From Carya illinoinensis (lineage: Eukaryota > Streptophyta > Magnoliopsida > Fagales > Juglandaceae): a stretch of DNA of 64,000 bases. Numbering within the stretch: the first letter of the stretch is position 1; every line of letters starts with the position of its first letter. Positions 24,140 to 34,648 of this stretch are shown here, piece after piece. The position numbers were made by a program, and so were the translations under genes. The DNA is taken from positions 1,552,501-1,616,500 of the forward strand of contig NC_056764.1 in assembly GCF_018687715.1 (NCBI RefSeq). Direction: 5' to 3'. The notes under the pieces were generated by a model, which was given only the letters and a program-made list of their open reading frames with translations, ran no database searches and had not been told where the DNA came from.

Positions 24140-24310
24140 ATATAATTATAAGTATAATTGTGTATTAATCTGTGTATTAATGTGATGTGATTGATAAAAA
24201 AATAAATTTTAATAAAAATAGTATTAATTTAAATTTTAAATATAAATAAATCAATATTAATCTACATATTACTATGTAATTATATTTATATATAACAAAA
24301 CTCAATTAGA
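24140..24310. mobile_element. Diverged relative of the 23485 MITE
   Basis: It shares the order of blocks: ATAATTATAAGTATAATTGT, GTATTAAT, GATTGATAAAAAAATA, TTAATTTAAATTTTAAATAT and CAAAACTCAATT. Its termini are decayed. Confidence 0.5.
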
Positions 24311-24999
24311 CTGGAATGAAACATGGTAGTAATGTACGTGGGCGTCCACCTGGGCTGCCTCGCTCGTTGGATTGGACCATCTCATAATTTTTTTTTTTTT
24401 TTTCGTATAAAAGAAGCATCTCATAATTAAGTATGATTACCAGAAATTATCAACAAATAGATAAGGCTGAGACTGTGAGCCTGCAGACATGTGTACTGAT
24501 ACGGCTATGACTTGAGTACGAACGTACGTTCAGCTAACATTCAACGTCCTTAAATTTTATTTTCCTAATTTTTCTTTCCAAAAATCATTACACTCCCTTA
24601 TAAATTAGGGTTATTCTATTATTACCTATCAACTATTTAAGTATATTTTAAATTTTTTTATTTTCTTTTAAATATTTTTAATCATTAAAAAAAAATAAAA
24701 AATATATAACTTTATCGATACTTATTTTTTTAATCATTAAATAAAAAAAATTAAATACAAAAAGAGTAATAAATAAATAGTTAGGGCTGTTCATCCGGGC
24801 CGGATTTTATCCGGCCCGGACAGGAATCTGGTTCAGGTTTTCGACCCGGGTCAAATCCGGGTCGGTACCCGGATTTAAAAAATCGAATTAATCCGGTCCG
24901 GGTACCGGATTTTAAATCCGGATCCGGGTTTAAAACCCAGTACCCGGGTATATAAATGAAAAAAAAAAAAACCTAGCCGCCCCCCCTGACAAAATTCAG

Positions 25000-25004
<5 letters not shown>

Positions 25005-25063
<59 letters not shown>
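25005..25063. repeat. (TC)n microsatellite in hAT element
   Basis: About 58 bp of uninterrupted TC, just inside the CCGG-rich left terminus. Confidence 0.9.
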
Positions 25064-25067
<4 letters not shown>

Positions 25068-26181
25068 TTTTTGAGCATTTAGATCTCTTCTCCATGGGGG
25101 GAGGTTCTTTCGTATCAAGAGTGTTTTGGGGAAGCCGAAACCCTAGCCATCGTCGCCGGTGACTAGCAGAGGCTGCCGTTTGGCTAGATCTGCTATTTTC
25201 TTTTTGGGTTTTATTTTTTCGCCCAGATCTATAACCTGTTATGTTGTGGTAGTGCGTGAGTAGTGTTTTGGTTGGCTAGATCGGCTCTTTTATTTTTGGG
25301 TTTTATTTGTTAGAGTTTTGTTTAGTTTAGATTCTTTGTTGTTATTATTTTGTTAGTTGTAATTGGTTGGTTAGATCTGCAGAGTAGCATAGGATTGAAG
25401 ATTATAAGGCATGCTACAAACGTAAAACATTTTTTCAACTTTCTGCTTCCACCCTTTGGTGGTGGTTGCAGTGAGCATGAACCTGTTTGTTTTTCTTTCT
25501 ATTGTTCAGTATATTTTGGTGCATGAGAAATTACTAGATCCTATGCTGATCAACTTTCTGCTGTTTGTTTATCTATATATCATGTTATGTATTGACTCTT
25601 ATAGCTTCTAATTAGGATTAGGGAAGTGGGCATTTATGTGTATACCAGAAGGTCATGTTCATCATTTGCTTGGGAGAAGAAGTGTCAATATCATGGAATT
25701 GGTTACGGTTTCTTTTTACTATTTTGCTAACTGGGTTTCTTTGTTTCAGGTGGTTTCAGGTAGTATAAATGTTTATTTTATTTAGAGTCTTTTGGAACTT
25801 AGAGATAGAGGTATAAAGTTAATTTTGAGTTCAATGGGTGATCTAGAAATTCATCGTGAGAGGGACTGAAGAGGTATAACAATAGTTCATATTTTTTTAA
25901 TATTTTTTCATAATGCATATTTTGCTATATACATTATATATGTCAATATACAATTAATTATCAATATATTTATCAATTTAGGGATATATATTAAATATTG
26001 AGTAATTTCTATAGGTTATCGACTCTATTTCTATATTAAAATAGTTTTTGGTTTCAATTCACAAGAAAATTGGTGATTCCCAAGAAAGCATTAAGGGGGA
26101 AAGCTCTACTTTCAGGTTTTGTTTTGGAGAGAGTTCTGTCTTCTTGTTTCTTCCCATTGATGTCCTTATTGTGTTTATGAA

Positions 26182-26433
26182 ATGAATCATTCTGGGGCAG
26201 AAAGTAATCAGAGAGCAGTAGTTGAAGTTACAAAGGACAAGAATGGAATTGACCAGATCGTTCTTCAGAACACTCGAGGAGCTTCAGTGAGGGTTGGATG
26301 GATCCCTTTACGTCCATTTTTCCATTGTTTAATTGCTGGCTTTGATGTTTTTCTTTTCCCATGGCTTTTGTTTTCTTCACTTTGGTGGCGATGCATAAAG
26401 AGACAAGTGCAAGGAATGTTCTTACCAAATTAG
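26182..26433 (+). pseudogene. Captured first exon of glucose-6-phosphate 1-epimerase
   Basis: The ORF begins MNHSGAESNQRA and continues VEVTKDKNGIDQIVLQNTRG ASVRV. That is the N-terminus of plant putative glucose-6-phosphate 1-epimerases (aldose-1-epimerase superfamily, also called apospory-associated protein C). Family resemblance stops at ASVR; the next bases GTTGGATGG start with a GT donor, so residues after that (GWIPLRPFF to the stop at 26433) are read-through into intron-like sequence. The beta-sandwich body and catalytic His/Glu are absent. The exon lies inside the hAT element with upstream sequence that looks like a leader, so it is a transduplicated gene fragment. Expression as a short peptide is possible but unsupported. 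Confidence 0.7.
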
Positions 26434-26972
26434 TTCCTGTCTGTTGTTGTGTATTGGAGTTTAATTAAAACAATGTATGTGTTTTGTAATATTTTAAGCA
26501 AATCAGTTCAAACAATGTAATATTTAGTGGATTTTTTTTTTCTTTTTAGGTTAATTAGTTGTTTAAACCGTTAGCTTATATGTATGTGTTAACTATAATT
26601 AATTGATATTTTTATCATCATGGACAAAATGATATAAAATATAAGTTTTTATATAGCAAAAAAAAAAAAAATGCATTCAACAATATTTCTTGAAAAAGTT
26701 GCAATAAAATATTGGATATTTTTATAAACATTTTTTCAACATAAAAAATTAATAACAGAATGATTTGAATTAAAAAAAAAAAAAAAAAGCCCGGGTTTTA
26801 TCCGGAACCCGGATTTCCGGGTTATAAAAACCCGGATCAATCCGGGTTTCGGACCGGGTCATAACCCGGCTATATCTGGGCCGGAACCCGGTCCGGATTT
26901 TGAATCCGGATTCCGGTCCGGGTATACCCGGATACCCGGTCCAAAACCCGGATGAACAGCCCTATAAATAGT

Positions 26973-27075
26973 AGTAAAGTAATAACCTTATTATTTTCCT
27001 ATAAATTAACCAACGGGTTATTTTTTCTGCAAACTCATGCATGGGCACGTACAGCTTCGCAAGTGCCAAGAGAAG

Positions 27076-27109
<34 letters not shown>

Positions 27110-27570
27110 TTATATATATGGTCGTACTGCTCATTTTTGCCTTCCAATTAAATCAGATAAAAAGGGCTGTCGAAAAACACTTGTACATATCATGCATATT
27201 GATGATCATGAATCCATTGAGAACTTGTGAATATATGATCTTAATTGTAAGCACATGTGGGAGAACCATCACGATCATCTACCACATTAAAATCAAATCT
27301 ATTTAAATTTTGTGTAGATAAATTTGAACCTTTGATTATAATATGCATGACATGAAGCTAGCTACCTAGCTTTCTGATACGTATATATGTTGCTCTGATT
27401 GGGAAATAAAGGTGTCAATTACCCACCGTGAAATTAAACTCTTATATTTGAGTATGGCCACAGGATTATTGAAGAACCTCCTGAAATCTTTAAATTTAAT
27501 TATACTGTAAAAAACTGAAATTCTTTTATATATATGCATGCGAAGATCACTCACTACATTGTTTGAATAT
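26973..27570. other. Spacer without gene
   Basis: A (CATA)n run occurs at about 27078-27102 followed by TA repeats. No coding exon recognised. From about 27571 the sequence is the 3' flank shared by the two sulfotransferases. Confidence 0.55.
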
Positions 27571-27773
27571 CAGCATATCATAAAATATTTATTGGAACGA
27601 TATCTTATATATAATATGATCATCACCCTATTCTGTCCAACAGTACAGGTGATCAGGTAGCTAGCTAGAAATATCTCTCACACATAAGGATGCACGCTGG
27701 CGCACATACACACACATATATAAATTAGCACAATTAACGTGACCACATGTATTAATGCTTGTAGTGGTACTTA

Positions 27774-28784
27774 TTAAGAAAACACCTTAAACGACAAACC
27801 AGAACCGCCTAACTTCTCCTCCACGACTTTGGTTAATTGCTCCACCTGCCTTGGCGAGAGATAGTTCACCCAATCTCCCACATCACCCTTTCTAAACAAG
27901 TTCTTGTTTTCGAAGTTCTTTATAGACTTGCCAGATTTGTTTACCTCCAAATCCTTCATATTCTCAAAACTACACAGCTTTGCAATCTTTTCAATAATCC
28001 CACCTCTCTCCTCCTCCAAAGAAAATGGGAACCCCATGAACTCTGCTAATTTTTTCAAGCAAGAACTGATATCTTCTTTCATGTCCTCGTACTTCAAGAA
28101 CAATATCTTATGAGGTCTGTCTGTGCTCTCCTTCCAGTAGCCCAACATGTGTTCCCAAAAGGGACCAAACCCAATGACCCCCTTGCAGTACATTTCAAAG
28201 GCTTCGTCTAGTGACATTGGGGCTATAGATCGTGGCTTTATTTTGTTAATGAAATGCCACGAGGAGATGAAAGTGTCAAACGGGTTTCTGCTGATATAAA
28301 CCACCCGACAGCTAGATTTCTTGATGGAGTTAGGTAAGGAAGCAAATGGAATATGAGTGCCAAAAAGCCTAGGCTCTGGAAGTTTGGAGAGGTCAGGAAG
28401 CTGGTTGTTTGCATAGATCTTGTATTCAAAGAATGGTACAAGATCGTGGGGGTTGGATGTAAGCAAAGGATGGTTAATGTTTGAAATAGCAAAACGCTTT
28501 CGATTCACGATGGCAAAAGCCAAGGCTTTCAACCATGTGGTGCCTGATTTTGGTATGGAGGCTAATACTACATCAGTATCGCTTGCTTGAAAGTGCTTTT
28601 GAAAAGAGATTATGGATTGGATCTCCCTTGGCTGGCACCAAAAGCCTTGGTACTTGTAGAGATGATGGGTTCGCCACCCTTTTTCTTTGGGAAGAGAAAG
28701 AAGAAGTTCCTTGCATTCTTGGCTTAGCTTTTCTTCTTCTCCATCAGTTGATTTCTTTTCTGCGTAACTTATGAGAACATGCAT
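27774..28784 (-). CDS. Cytosolic sulfotransferase (SOT), copy 2
   Basis: Single-exon paralogue of copy 1, about 90 percent identical by eye over the shared region and identical over most of the last 80 residues. All SOT motifs are kept: PKSGTTW (residues 78-84 of the 336-aa form), GTHIPF with the catalytic His, RNPFDTFISSWHF and C-terminal RKGDVGDW. The ORF opens at 28844, but I place the start at the Met at 28784. The conserved TATA box is at 28846-28853, so a start at 28844 would lie only 2 bp after it, whereas 28784 gives the same spacing as copy 1 and a similar length. The first residues differ from copy 1 (MHVLISYAEKKSTDGEEEKL), so the duplicate N-termini have diverged. Substrate unknown. 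Confidence 0.93.
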   Translation of the reverse strand: MHVLISYAEKKSTDGEEEKLSQECKELLLSLPKEKGWRTHHLYKYQGFWCQPREIQSIISFQKHFQASDTDVVLASIPKSGTTWLKALAFAIVNRKRFAISNINHPLLTSNPHDLVPFFEYKIYANNQLPDLSKLPEPRLFGTHIPFASLPNSIKKSSCRVVYISRNPFDTFISSWHFINKIKPRSIAPMSLDEAFEMYCKGVIGFGPFWEHMLGYWKESTDRPHKILFLKYEDMKEDISSCLKKLAEFMGFPFSLEEERGGIIEKIAKLCSFENMKDLEVNKSGKSIKNFENKNLFRKGDVGDWVNYLSPRQVEQLTKVVEEKLGGSGLSFKVFS

Positions 28785-28845
28785 TGTAGAGGTTCTTAGT
28801 GCAGGTAGAAATATTGGTATGAAATTAGCCCACACGGACCACACA

Positions 28846-28853
28846 CTTTATAG
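28846..28853 (-). promoter_or_regulatory. TATA box of sulfotransferase copy 2
   Basis: CTATAAAG on the minus strand, 61 bp before the chosen ATG. It is the homologue of 18265-18272 and decides the start codon. Confidence 0.7.
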
Positions 28854-29030
28854 TTTCACTTCACTCATTGTTTTATTGCATGAGAAAGATTTAGCAATTT
28901 GTGCGCGTGAATCACATGCCTTACAGAATTAAGAAGTGGGAATCCACAAGAACCTCCTCGGGCATGAACACGTTGCCATTCATGCATCTATGTCCCTTGT
29001 GCCCACTTTTGATTACGCATGTTACCTCCT

Positions 29031-29951
29031 ACTTTATAAAAAGATTTTATAAAAAATAAATTTATTTTAATATAATACAATAAAGCCTTCTAAAAATTAG
29101 AAAAAAAAAATATCTTTACTTACGTCTGCATAGGAGGCGGCTTTATTTGACCAAATCCTTTGCCCCACAGTAGTTTCCATGTGGAAAATGCCTTTCGAAG
29201 GCCGAGATTTTGAAGTACAAAATCACAGAATGAAAACTTTCAGAGAAGTTTTTTTCACCCTTTTTTGCCGTGAAAACCTCAGAGAAGTGATTGTTTGGTT
29301 GTAATTGAAGTTTTTAAAAAATAAGGATAGTTCGGTGCATGGTGTGAATAATATGTAATATTCCCAATTTTAAAAATAATATTGCTCCTGCAGAGAATAA
29401 TATTACATAGAGGACGCAGATGAGTGGAGGGAAAGAGCTTTAATTATAAACGTCAAAAACGATCTTCCAAAGCTGGTGAAGAATTTAATTCTACAGTCTT
29501 CGATATTAATTTGCTTTAATATATATTTTTCAACTTTTTTTTATAAGAGAATTGAGAATATATTATAGATAAATTTCCGAATATTTTTCACTTAGTAAAA
29601 ATAAATGTGTTAAATGACCTCACGTGTTTCAAGTTGGCAAAGAATAAAACACGTGAACAAACAAAGATACATTCAATACGAGCGTGTTGAGTGCCTTTAG
29701 GTGAAGTACTTGTGCCTTGTCATTTACAGGCAACGGGCAGGTGAGGCCTCTTGTCAGGGACACGCACTGACACTGTCATGGTTGTCGACATTAAGAACAT
29801 AAACACATATTTTAAACATTAGGCTGGTTTGAATAGGGAAATGAGATGAAGTGTAAGATTTTATAAATAATAATAAAATTATTGAGTTGGGATGAAATAA
29901 TTTTTAAAAATTGTGTTTGAATTAGAAAATGAGTTGAGATAATTTGTTAAT
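29031..29951. other. Spacer with a MITE that hosts the MULE insertion
   Basis: No gene. From about 29824 the sequence GGCTGGTTTGAATAGGGAAA then GAGATGAAG and GAGTTGAGAT resembles a common AT-rich MITE. It is cut at 29951 by the MULE and continues at 34649 (AGTAGTGAGATTGTAAGTTG) to about 34815. Confidence 0.5.
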
Positions 29952-30119
29952 GGAAAACTCTGAATGCAGGCACGCCGCGGAGCGGTTCGCGCACCAACGC
30001 TGACGTGGATTAATAAAACGGGGCGTTTCATATAAGTCTTTTAATGAGTTTTCCTTTCCGAAGCGTTTTGGCGTTTACTTTGATATGATTAAATAAAACG
30101 GCACGTTTCACTGAAGCGG

Positions 30120-30375
30120 GAAGATGAAATTTTTGGGTTTTGCCCCTTTTCCTCTCTTTCGATCTCACTAAACCCATCGTGTTTCCCCTTCCCCCGTCTG
30201 AAACCCCTCACCGAGATCACCTCTGCCATCAATCTCCCCCCAAACTCACTTTCGCAAGACTGAGTGGCTATAATACTCCTCCCCATCTGGTGGTTTGTTC
30301 TTCGGGAGGGTTGCCTGCTTGTGGACTCCGTGGCGTAGATTCGAGCCTCACAAAACCCTAGCCTTGATTAACAGG
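30120..30375 (+). other. Leader-like segment inside the MULE, origin unknown
   Basis: Pyrimidine-rich sequence with CTCTTTCGATCTCAC and CAAAACCCTAG, ending AACAG followed by GTATCT, looks like a 5' UTR exon with a splice donor. The 73-codon ORF in it resembles nothing I know. It may be a third captured fragment or the leader of the ROP copy. Confidence 0.35.
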
Positions 30376-30461
30376 TATCTCTCTATGTATATACTGATCA
30401 GATTCTTAAATGTATTTCTGCTTGTTTCTTTTTCTTTGTGCCTCTTATTATGTCGGAGTAG

Positions 30462-31559
30462 TGGGTTCCGGAGCTGAGACACTATGCCCCATCAGTGCCC
30501 ATTGTTCTTGTGGGGACCAAACTAGGTGATAGATTGTGTGCTTTATCAATTTGTTAGTTCCGTAAATTCCTATTGCCATAACTTTTCCCTTGCTTTAATG
30601 CTCTAAATAATCGAGTATGCTTGGTGGAAGACAAAAACTAAAGAATCAAGAAAAGTTCTTTTCTTGTCTGTCACATGGATGCATAAGTTTGGTATACATA
30701 GTTTTTCACAGAACAACAATTCGTGCCCTTTCTACATAGTTTTTCACAGAACAACAATTCGTGCCCTTTCTTCCTTGGTTTTTTTCATGCTTGTGTCTTG
30801 TTATTTTATATTTAATCTGGTTCCATTAATGGCAGATCTGAGAGAGGATGAACAGTTTCAATTGAATTATCCTGGGGCATGTACGATTTCTACAAAATAG
30901 GTTGGCTATGCACTCTGCCATTTTTTTAAGCTTTTTTTTTTTTTATTCTTCTGTTAGCTACACTATTGCATCTCCACATTCAAAACTGTACATGGATCTA
31001 CTTTTCATCACCAGCAGAAAGCATGGGGGGCACATCGATCATTTTATCAAAGGGTTGTACAATTGCATTGGATTGTATGGTCCTTAGTCTGATGTTTATG
31101 TACCCTTGATTTGCTTATGCTGAAACAAACATAGTCAAAAACTAATTGCAGCCAATCAAGAATTTTGTTCCCATTTTAATAAAAGATTCTATATACCTCT
31201 TTCAATGCCAAGGTGAAGAACTAAAAAGGCAAATTGGAGCAATAGCCTACATAGAATGCATCTCAATGACGCAACAGGTATGAGATTTGAGTTCAAACTT
31301 GTTGCGATGACTATTCCATGTTGGGCCACCGTCACATACTCTTTTCTTGATAATTGAATGCCTTTTCAGGGCATAAAAGTATGTTTTTTTAAAAAAAAAA
31401 AATTGTAATAGACATTCTTCCAAGAATTGTGACATGAAAGTTTACTGATGAAACATGCAGAATCTGAAGGCTATCTTCGATACCTCAATCAAGTTGGTTC
31501 TTGATCCTCCAAAGTCCAAAAAGCCAAAGAGAAAGCAGAGGACCTACATTTTTCTGTGA
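30462..31559 (+). pseudogene. Captured ROP/RAC small GTPase fragment (four 3' exons)
   Basis: Four exon-like blocks follow ROP order. 30462-30525 encodes VPELRHYAP then [10 protein letters not shown], including the TKLD guanine-specificity motif. 30836-30900 encodes DLREDEQF and PGACTIS. 31212-31277 encodes EELKRQIGA and YIEC. 31461-31559 encodes NLKAIFDTSIKLVL and the basic tail PPKSKKPKRKQRT. The exons encoding the P-loop, switch I and switch II are absent, so it cannot bind GTP. The second block ends TAG|GT where the family has Gln (CAG) before the intron, a nonsense change, and the tail has Tyr where a lipid-modified Cys is usual. It is a non-functional fragment on the plus strand of the MULE. 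Confidence 0.8.
30684..30773. repeat. Short tandem duplication in ROP fragment intron
   Basis: TAGTTTTTCACAGAACAACA followed by ATTCGTGCCCTTTCT occurs twice in succession, about 38 bp per unit. Confidence 0.8.
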
Positions 31560-31868
31560 TCAATATTCTATTGTTCAGGGTTTTAAGCCAATTAAGGATG
31601 ATGATTACTCTCCTTTTTCTCCATTTTGGGTCTGTGTATTGCAAAGTTTGCCTTGGATTTCTCTTTTGTTTGTTCCTCTATTTTCTAGGTTGTGTTTGGG
31701 TCTAGAGAAATTTGTAGATATTAGGGTTTTAAAACTAAAGATTTTATCTTTATTCAGATTTTATCTTTGTGGTGAGTTCCATACCCACACCTGCACATGC
31801 TACTGTCATCTACGACAATGATCAAATCTGGGATGAACATGTATGAACTTTTTCATGAATTGTCTCTA

Positions 31869-31872
31869 CTGC

Positions 31873-31918
<46 letters not shown>

Positions 31919-31926
31919 ATATATAT
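31869..31926. repeat. (CATA)/(TA)n microsatellite
   Basis: A few CATA units followed by about 50 bp of TA/TATC repeats inside the MULE. Confidence 0.85.
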
Positions 31927-31929
31927 TCA

Positions 31930-32930
31930 TTCCAATTTTTTTTTAAAAAAAATTACTTGTTATTTGGAGTATTAATTGTTAATGCTATGTAATGCAGTCT
32001 TGAAATGGAAGTTTGAGGTTCAAAAAGGAAGGATGAAGCCTTGAGAAATGAGTATCGGCTTCAAAAAAATGAGGATGGGCTGATAAAACCAATGACCATA
32101 GGAAGCATTTACAATTATGGAAACAAATATCTTCTCTAAAAACAGAAGGGGGTCAAGTCTTCAAAAGAGTTTGAAGTTCAGAAAATGGACTGGAGATTGA
32201 TTACGATAATCGTTTACAACTACTTTGGCAACACTAAGGGGGCTTTCTCAAAAGGCCTTCCACTATAGTATAGGATTTGTAACCAAGAGTTATGGTGAAT
32301 AAATGTAAAGGCAATGTATTTGAGAATGCTTGGTTGTAAACATTACTCTTGATTGTAAATATTTTGTAGTTCAGAATGAATAAGCAGTGGCAGTTTTGCA
32401 TTTTATCTTCATGTGACAGTTTTGCAAAGTGGTATTTTTATCTCTACCAATTTTGAGGCCTCCACTTATTCTCCTAATAAATTGTACAGATGTTGATTCA
32501 AACTGCTGAATTCAGCACATATTAGATTTACAATTGAGATACTAGACAATTCTTCACCCTGCATACATACAGTTTATACATGTAGTTTTTACTTTGATTG
32601 ACAAACTGTGCTTATCAAAACTGATCAGTTTAAAATTTTGGAGAATCTTCAAAATTCTCACAATGCCCCATACATGAATGAAAGGAAATCCACCAGCTCA
32701 GTTTCCAAACTAAAATAACAACAAAGTATTGTACTTCTCTAACTTTAGTGTAAACAAATATAACAACAAAGACAACCAACTCCCACAGCAACTATTTGAC
32801 TGCAACTATTTCTATAAATCTTTAGTTCTGCAGGCGTCCAGAGTGTTGTCCAATTCCATTTTCGATCTCTATCATTATTTCTGCACATAAAAAAAAAAAA
32901 AATAGAGAAACATATATAAGGGATGGATTA
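31930..32930. other. MULE interior without recognised gene
   Basis: The segment 31990-32330 is purine-rich with exon-like composition but stops in all frames. It could be 3' UTR of the ROP fragment or another captured piece. I recognise nothing else here. Confidence 0.4.
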
Positions 32931-32998
32931 AACTTCCATTAAAGGATAATTATCAGAAATGATTAGAAATAACATAGAAAGGAATCAAATACTCATAC

Positions 32999-33839
32999 CT
33001 AAATGGTTTGACCTCAAATCCAACAATCCTTGATGATTCTGTCACTGGATCTTTGTGAAACTTTACTAATAATTGCCAAGTGATTGTGAATAAAATGCTT
33101 TTCTTCCTTGCTCTGCAAATAATTAAGTTTCAAAAAGTCAAAATTGCTTATAGAACCACGTTAGTAAACGTTTTGGCTTGATTGTAAAAAAAAATGGTAA
33201 TTCACATTCAAACTCCAATAAACTACTTCCTTACATATTCACTCTATACTCATCATCTATCACCCTGAAGCACTTCCCCAAGATTTTCAGCACTGTCAAC
33301 TATTTTCTCCGGATGACAATAAGGAAGAGAATAGTAGGAATAAGGAAGCTGAGTTTTAGTAAAGGTCAATTTGTTCACTTTCACCTTCAACTCATTCCCC
33401 TGCAACCAATTTGACATTAATTCCTTTTACAAGTAGTTCACTTTCACCTTCCTTTTACAAATTTTAATCTTTTTATCCAAATACACTTGATGTGAATTCC
33501 TGTTTTTAATTCTAATTCCATTTTTTATTTCATTTTTCTCCGTGGACTGCCAAATTGTATCATTCTAGAATACAATTTAAATTTTCCTTCTTCACTTGCT
33601 CTAACTTACTCAAGCACCAACATTGCATGAGGAAAGAAAATCAAAGAAATGAAAGCAATAACAATCTAAATACCAATTGAACATCCATTAACATGAATGT
33701 AGCTAAGTTGACAACAAAGGCAAACACCAAATATTCATACAAATCAAATAAAAAATAATAAATTACAGAAGTATATATTTTCACCAGATATTAAAAAAAA
33801 AAAAAAAAAAAAAACTCAAGTAACTCGTAGTCTACATAG

Positions 33840-33881
<42 letters not shown>

Positions 33882-34080
33882 TATCCAAGATCCAACCCTA
33901 TATTCAAGCACAAGTACACATATACATACACGCGGACATATATAAACACATACATTTTGAAAATCTTGGTGAGCGACACTAGGGAGATAAAGCAGTGAGC
34001 AGCATGGATGAAAAGCAATAGACTCAGACAGATCCACTGGTGAAGAGCGAGATGTTCTCTTGCCATGGCTTCCATAGAGA
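32999..34080 (-). pseudogene. Captured TM9SF (EMP70/TMN) gene fragment
   Basis: Three minus-strand blocks follow the N-terminal half of TM9 superfamily proteins, nine-span Golgi/endosomal membrane proteins. Block 1 (about 33950-34080) encodes a signal-peptide-like LLLFIHAAHCF, then after a one-base frame shift YLPSVAHQDFQN. Block 2 (about 33229-33410) encodes VKVNKL, TKTQLPYSYYSLPYC, then HPEKIVDSAENLGEVLQGDR, then in a shifted frame DDEYRVNM: sequence that the family has between these motifs is missing, so two exons were fused by a deletion. Block 3 (32999-33112) encodes EEKHFIHNHLA, then in another frame SSRIVGFEVKPF. The membrane-spanning half is absent. Several frameshifts and the position inside the MULE make it a captured pseudogene. 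Confidence 0.8.
33792..33879. repeat. Poly(A) tracts in captured TM9SF intron
   Basis: Two long A runs (about 33792-33812 and 33842-33878) are separated by a short unique segment. Confidence 0.9.
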
Positions 34081-34364
34081 TCTAGATCCCCCAAATTCCC
34101 TAGCTTTCTCTCTCTAGAACTCTGTCTCTCTATTTCTCCCTCTCACTCACTAGTATTTGTGGAAGTTTTGAGATCTCTCTGTTTGTCTAATAAAATTTAG
34201 CTTCTGTTCCAACAAGCTTGAGACGCCCACTCTTGCCTTAATCTCTGAAGTTAAGTCTGTTACTTCTGCAAGAAAACAGAAAAAAATCCATTTTACAAAA
34301 AGCAGAAGTGTGGGGGGAGTGGGGAATAAAATTAAAATGTGTTCCCAAATACCTTTTCGGGAAG

Positions 34365-34475
34365 TGGTCGTGAGGAGGAGGTTGTCGCACGAATGAGGTG
34401 GTCGCGCGGAGGAGCTGGTCACGTGGGGGAGCTGGTCGCGCCGAGGAGGTGGTCGTGAGGAGGAGCTGGTTGCAG
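34365..34475. repeat. GGTCGTGAGGAGGAG minisatellite
   Basis: Five or so degenerate units of about 22-24 bp based on GAGGAGCTGGTCGCGCG lie near the right end of the MULE. They are GC-rich compared with the surroundings and explain the local ORFs. Confidence 0.75.
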
Positions 34476-34648
34476 AGAAGCTGAGAGAGAAAAATGGTAG
34501 AAAGATTCAAAGAAGCCCGAGAAAGAGATTTCGTTTCCCTCGTTTTTGTTTTGTTTATTTTTTCTTTTAATAATTCCACCTGCCACGTCAGCAGTAGTGC
34601 GCAAATTCGTCTGCCGCCTGCTTGCATATAGAAGAGCTCTTTGTTAAT

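Larger units (their letters stand above)
18300..24773. other. Gene-free repeat-rich spacer between the sulfotransferases
   Basis: No intact gene on either strand. Contents: duplicated SOT 5' flank to about 18460; TA runs; a tandem duplication with long (TC)n (19525-19790); a (GAA)n run (19857-19888); a possible LTR relic with a CTCGAGC-rich array (20700-21300); and AT-rich MITEs at 23485-23695 and 24140-24310. Confidence 0.55.
24782..26964. mobile_element. hAT-type non-autonomous element with captured host exon
   Basis: A 2183-bp element with perfect 18-bp terminal inverted repeats, TAGGGCTGTTCATCCGGG. It is flanked by the exact 8-bp duplication TAAATAGT (24774-24781 and 26965-26972), diagnostic of hAT-like transposition. 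Both ends (24782-24955 and about 26789-26964) are packed with CCGG/CCGGGT subterminal motifs in both orientations, a common hAT transposase-binding arrangement. There is no transposase. The interior includes a (TC)n run (25005-25063), leader- and intron-like sequence and part of a glucose-6-phosphate 1-epimerase gene (26182-26300). Confidence 0.9.
29952..34639. mobile_element. Pack-MULE-like element carrying two host gene fragments
   Basis: A 4688-bp element flanked by the exact 9-bp duplication TTTGTTAAT (29943-29951 and 34640-34648), the hallmark of Mutator-like elements. Its ends are imperfect inverted repeats of about 55-60 bp: the left end runs AACTCTGAATGCAGGC to CGCTGACGTGG, and the reverse complement of the right end runs AGCTCTTCTATATGCAAGCAG to TGCTGACGTGG. 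There is no mudrA-like transposase. The interior carries exons of a ROP/RAC GTPase (plus strand) and of a TM9SF membrane protein (minus strand), both with introns retained and lesions, plus a leader-like segment (30120-30375). This is the structure called Pack-MULE. Confidence 0.85.

Noticed and set aside
24875..25078. Arg/Glu-repeat ORFs over (TC)n runs (also 7428-7625)
   Set aside because: Simple-sequence translation; no gene.
33791..34094. 92-94 residue ORFs with long Phe runs
   Set aside because: Their far ends translate poly(A) tracts; only the first part is real, as frameshifted TM9SF exon 1, and it is annotated as such.
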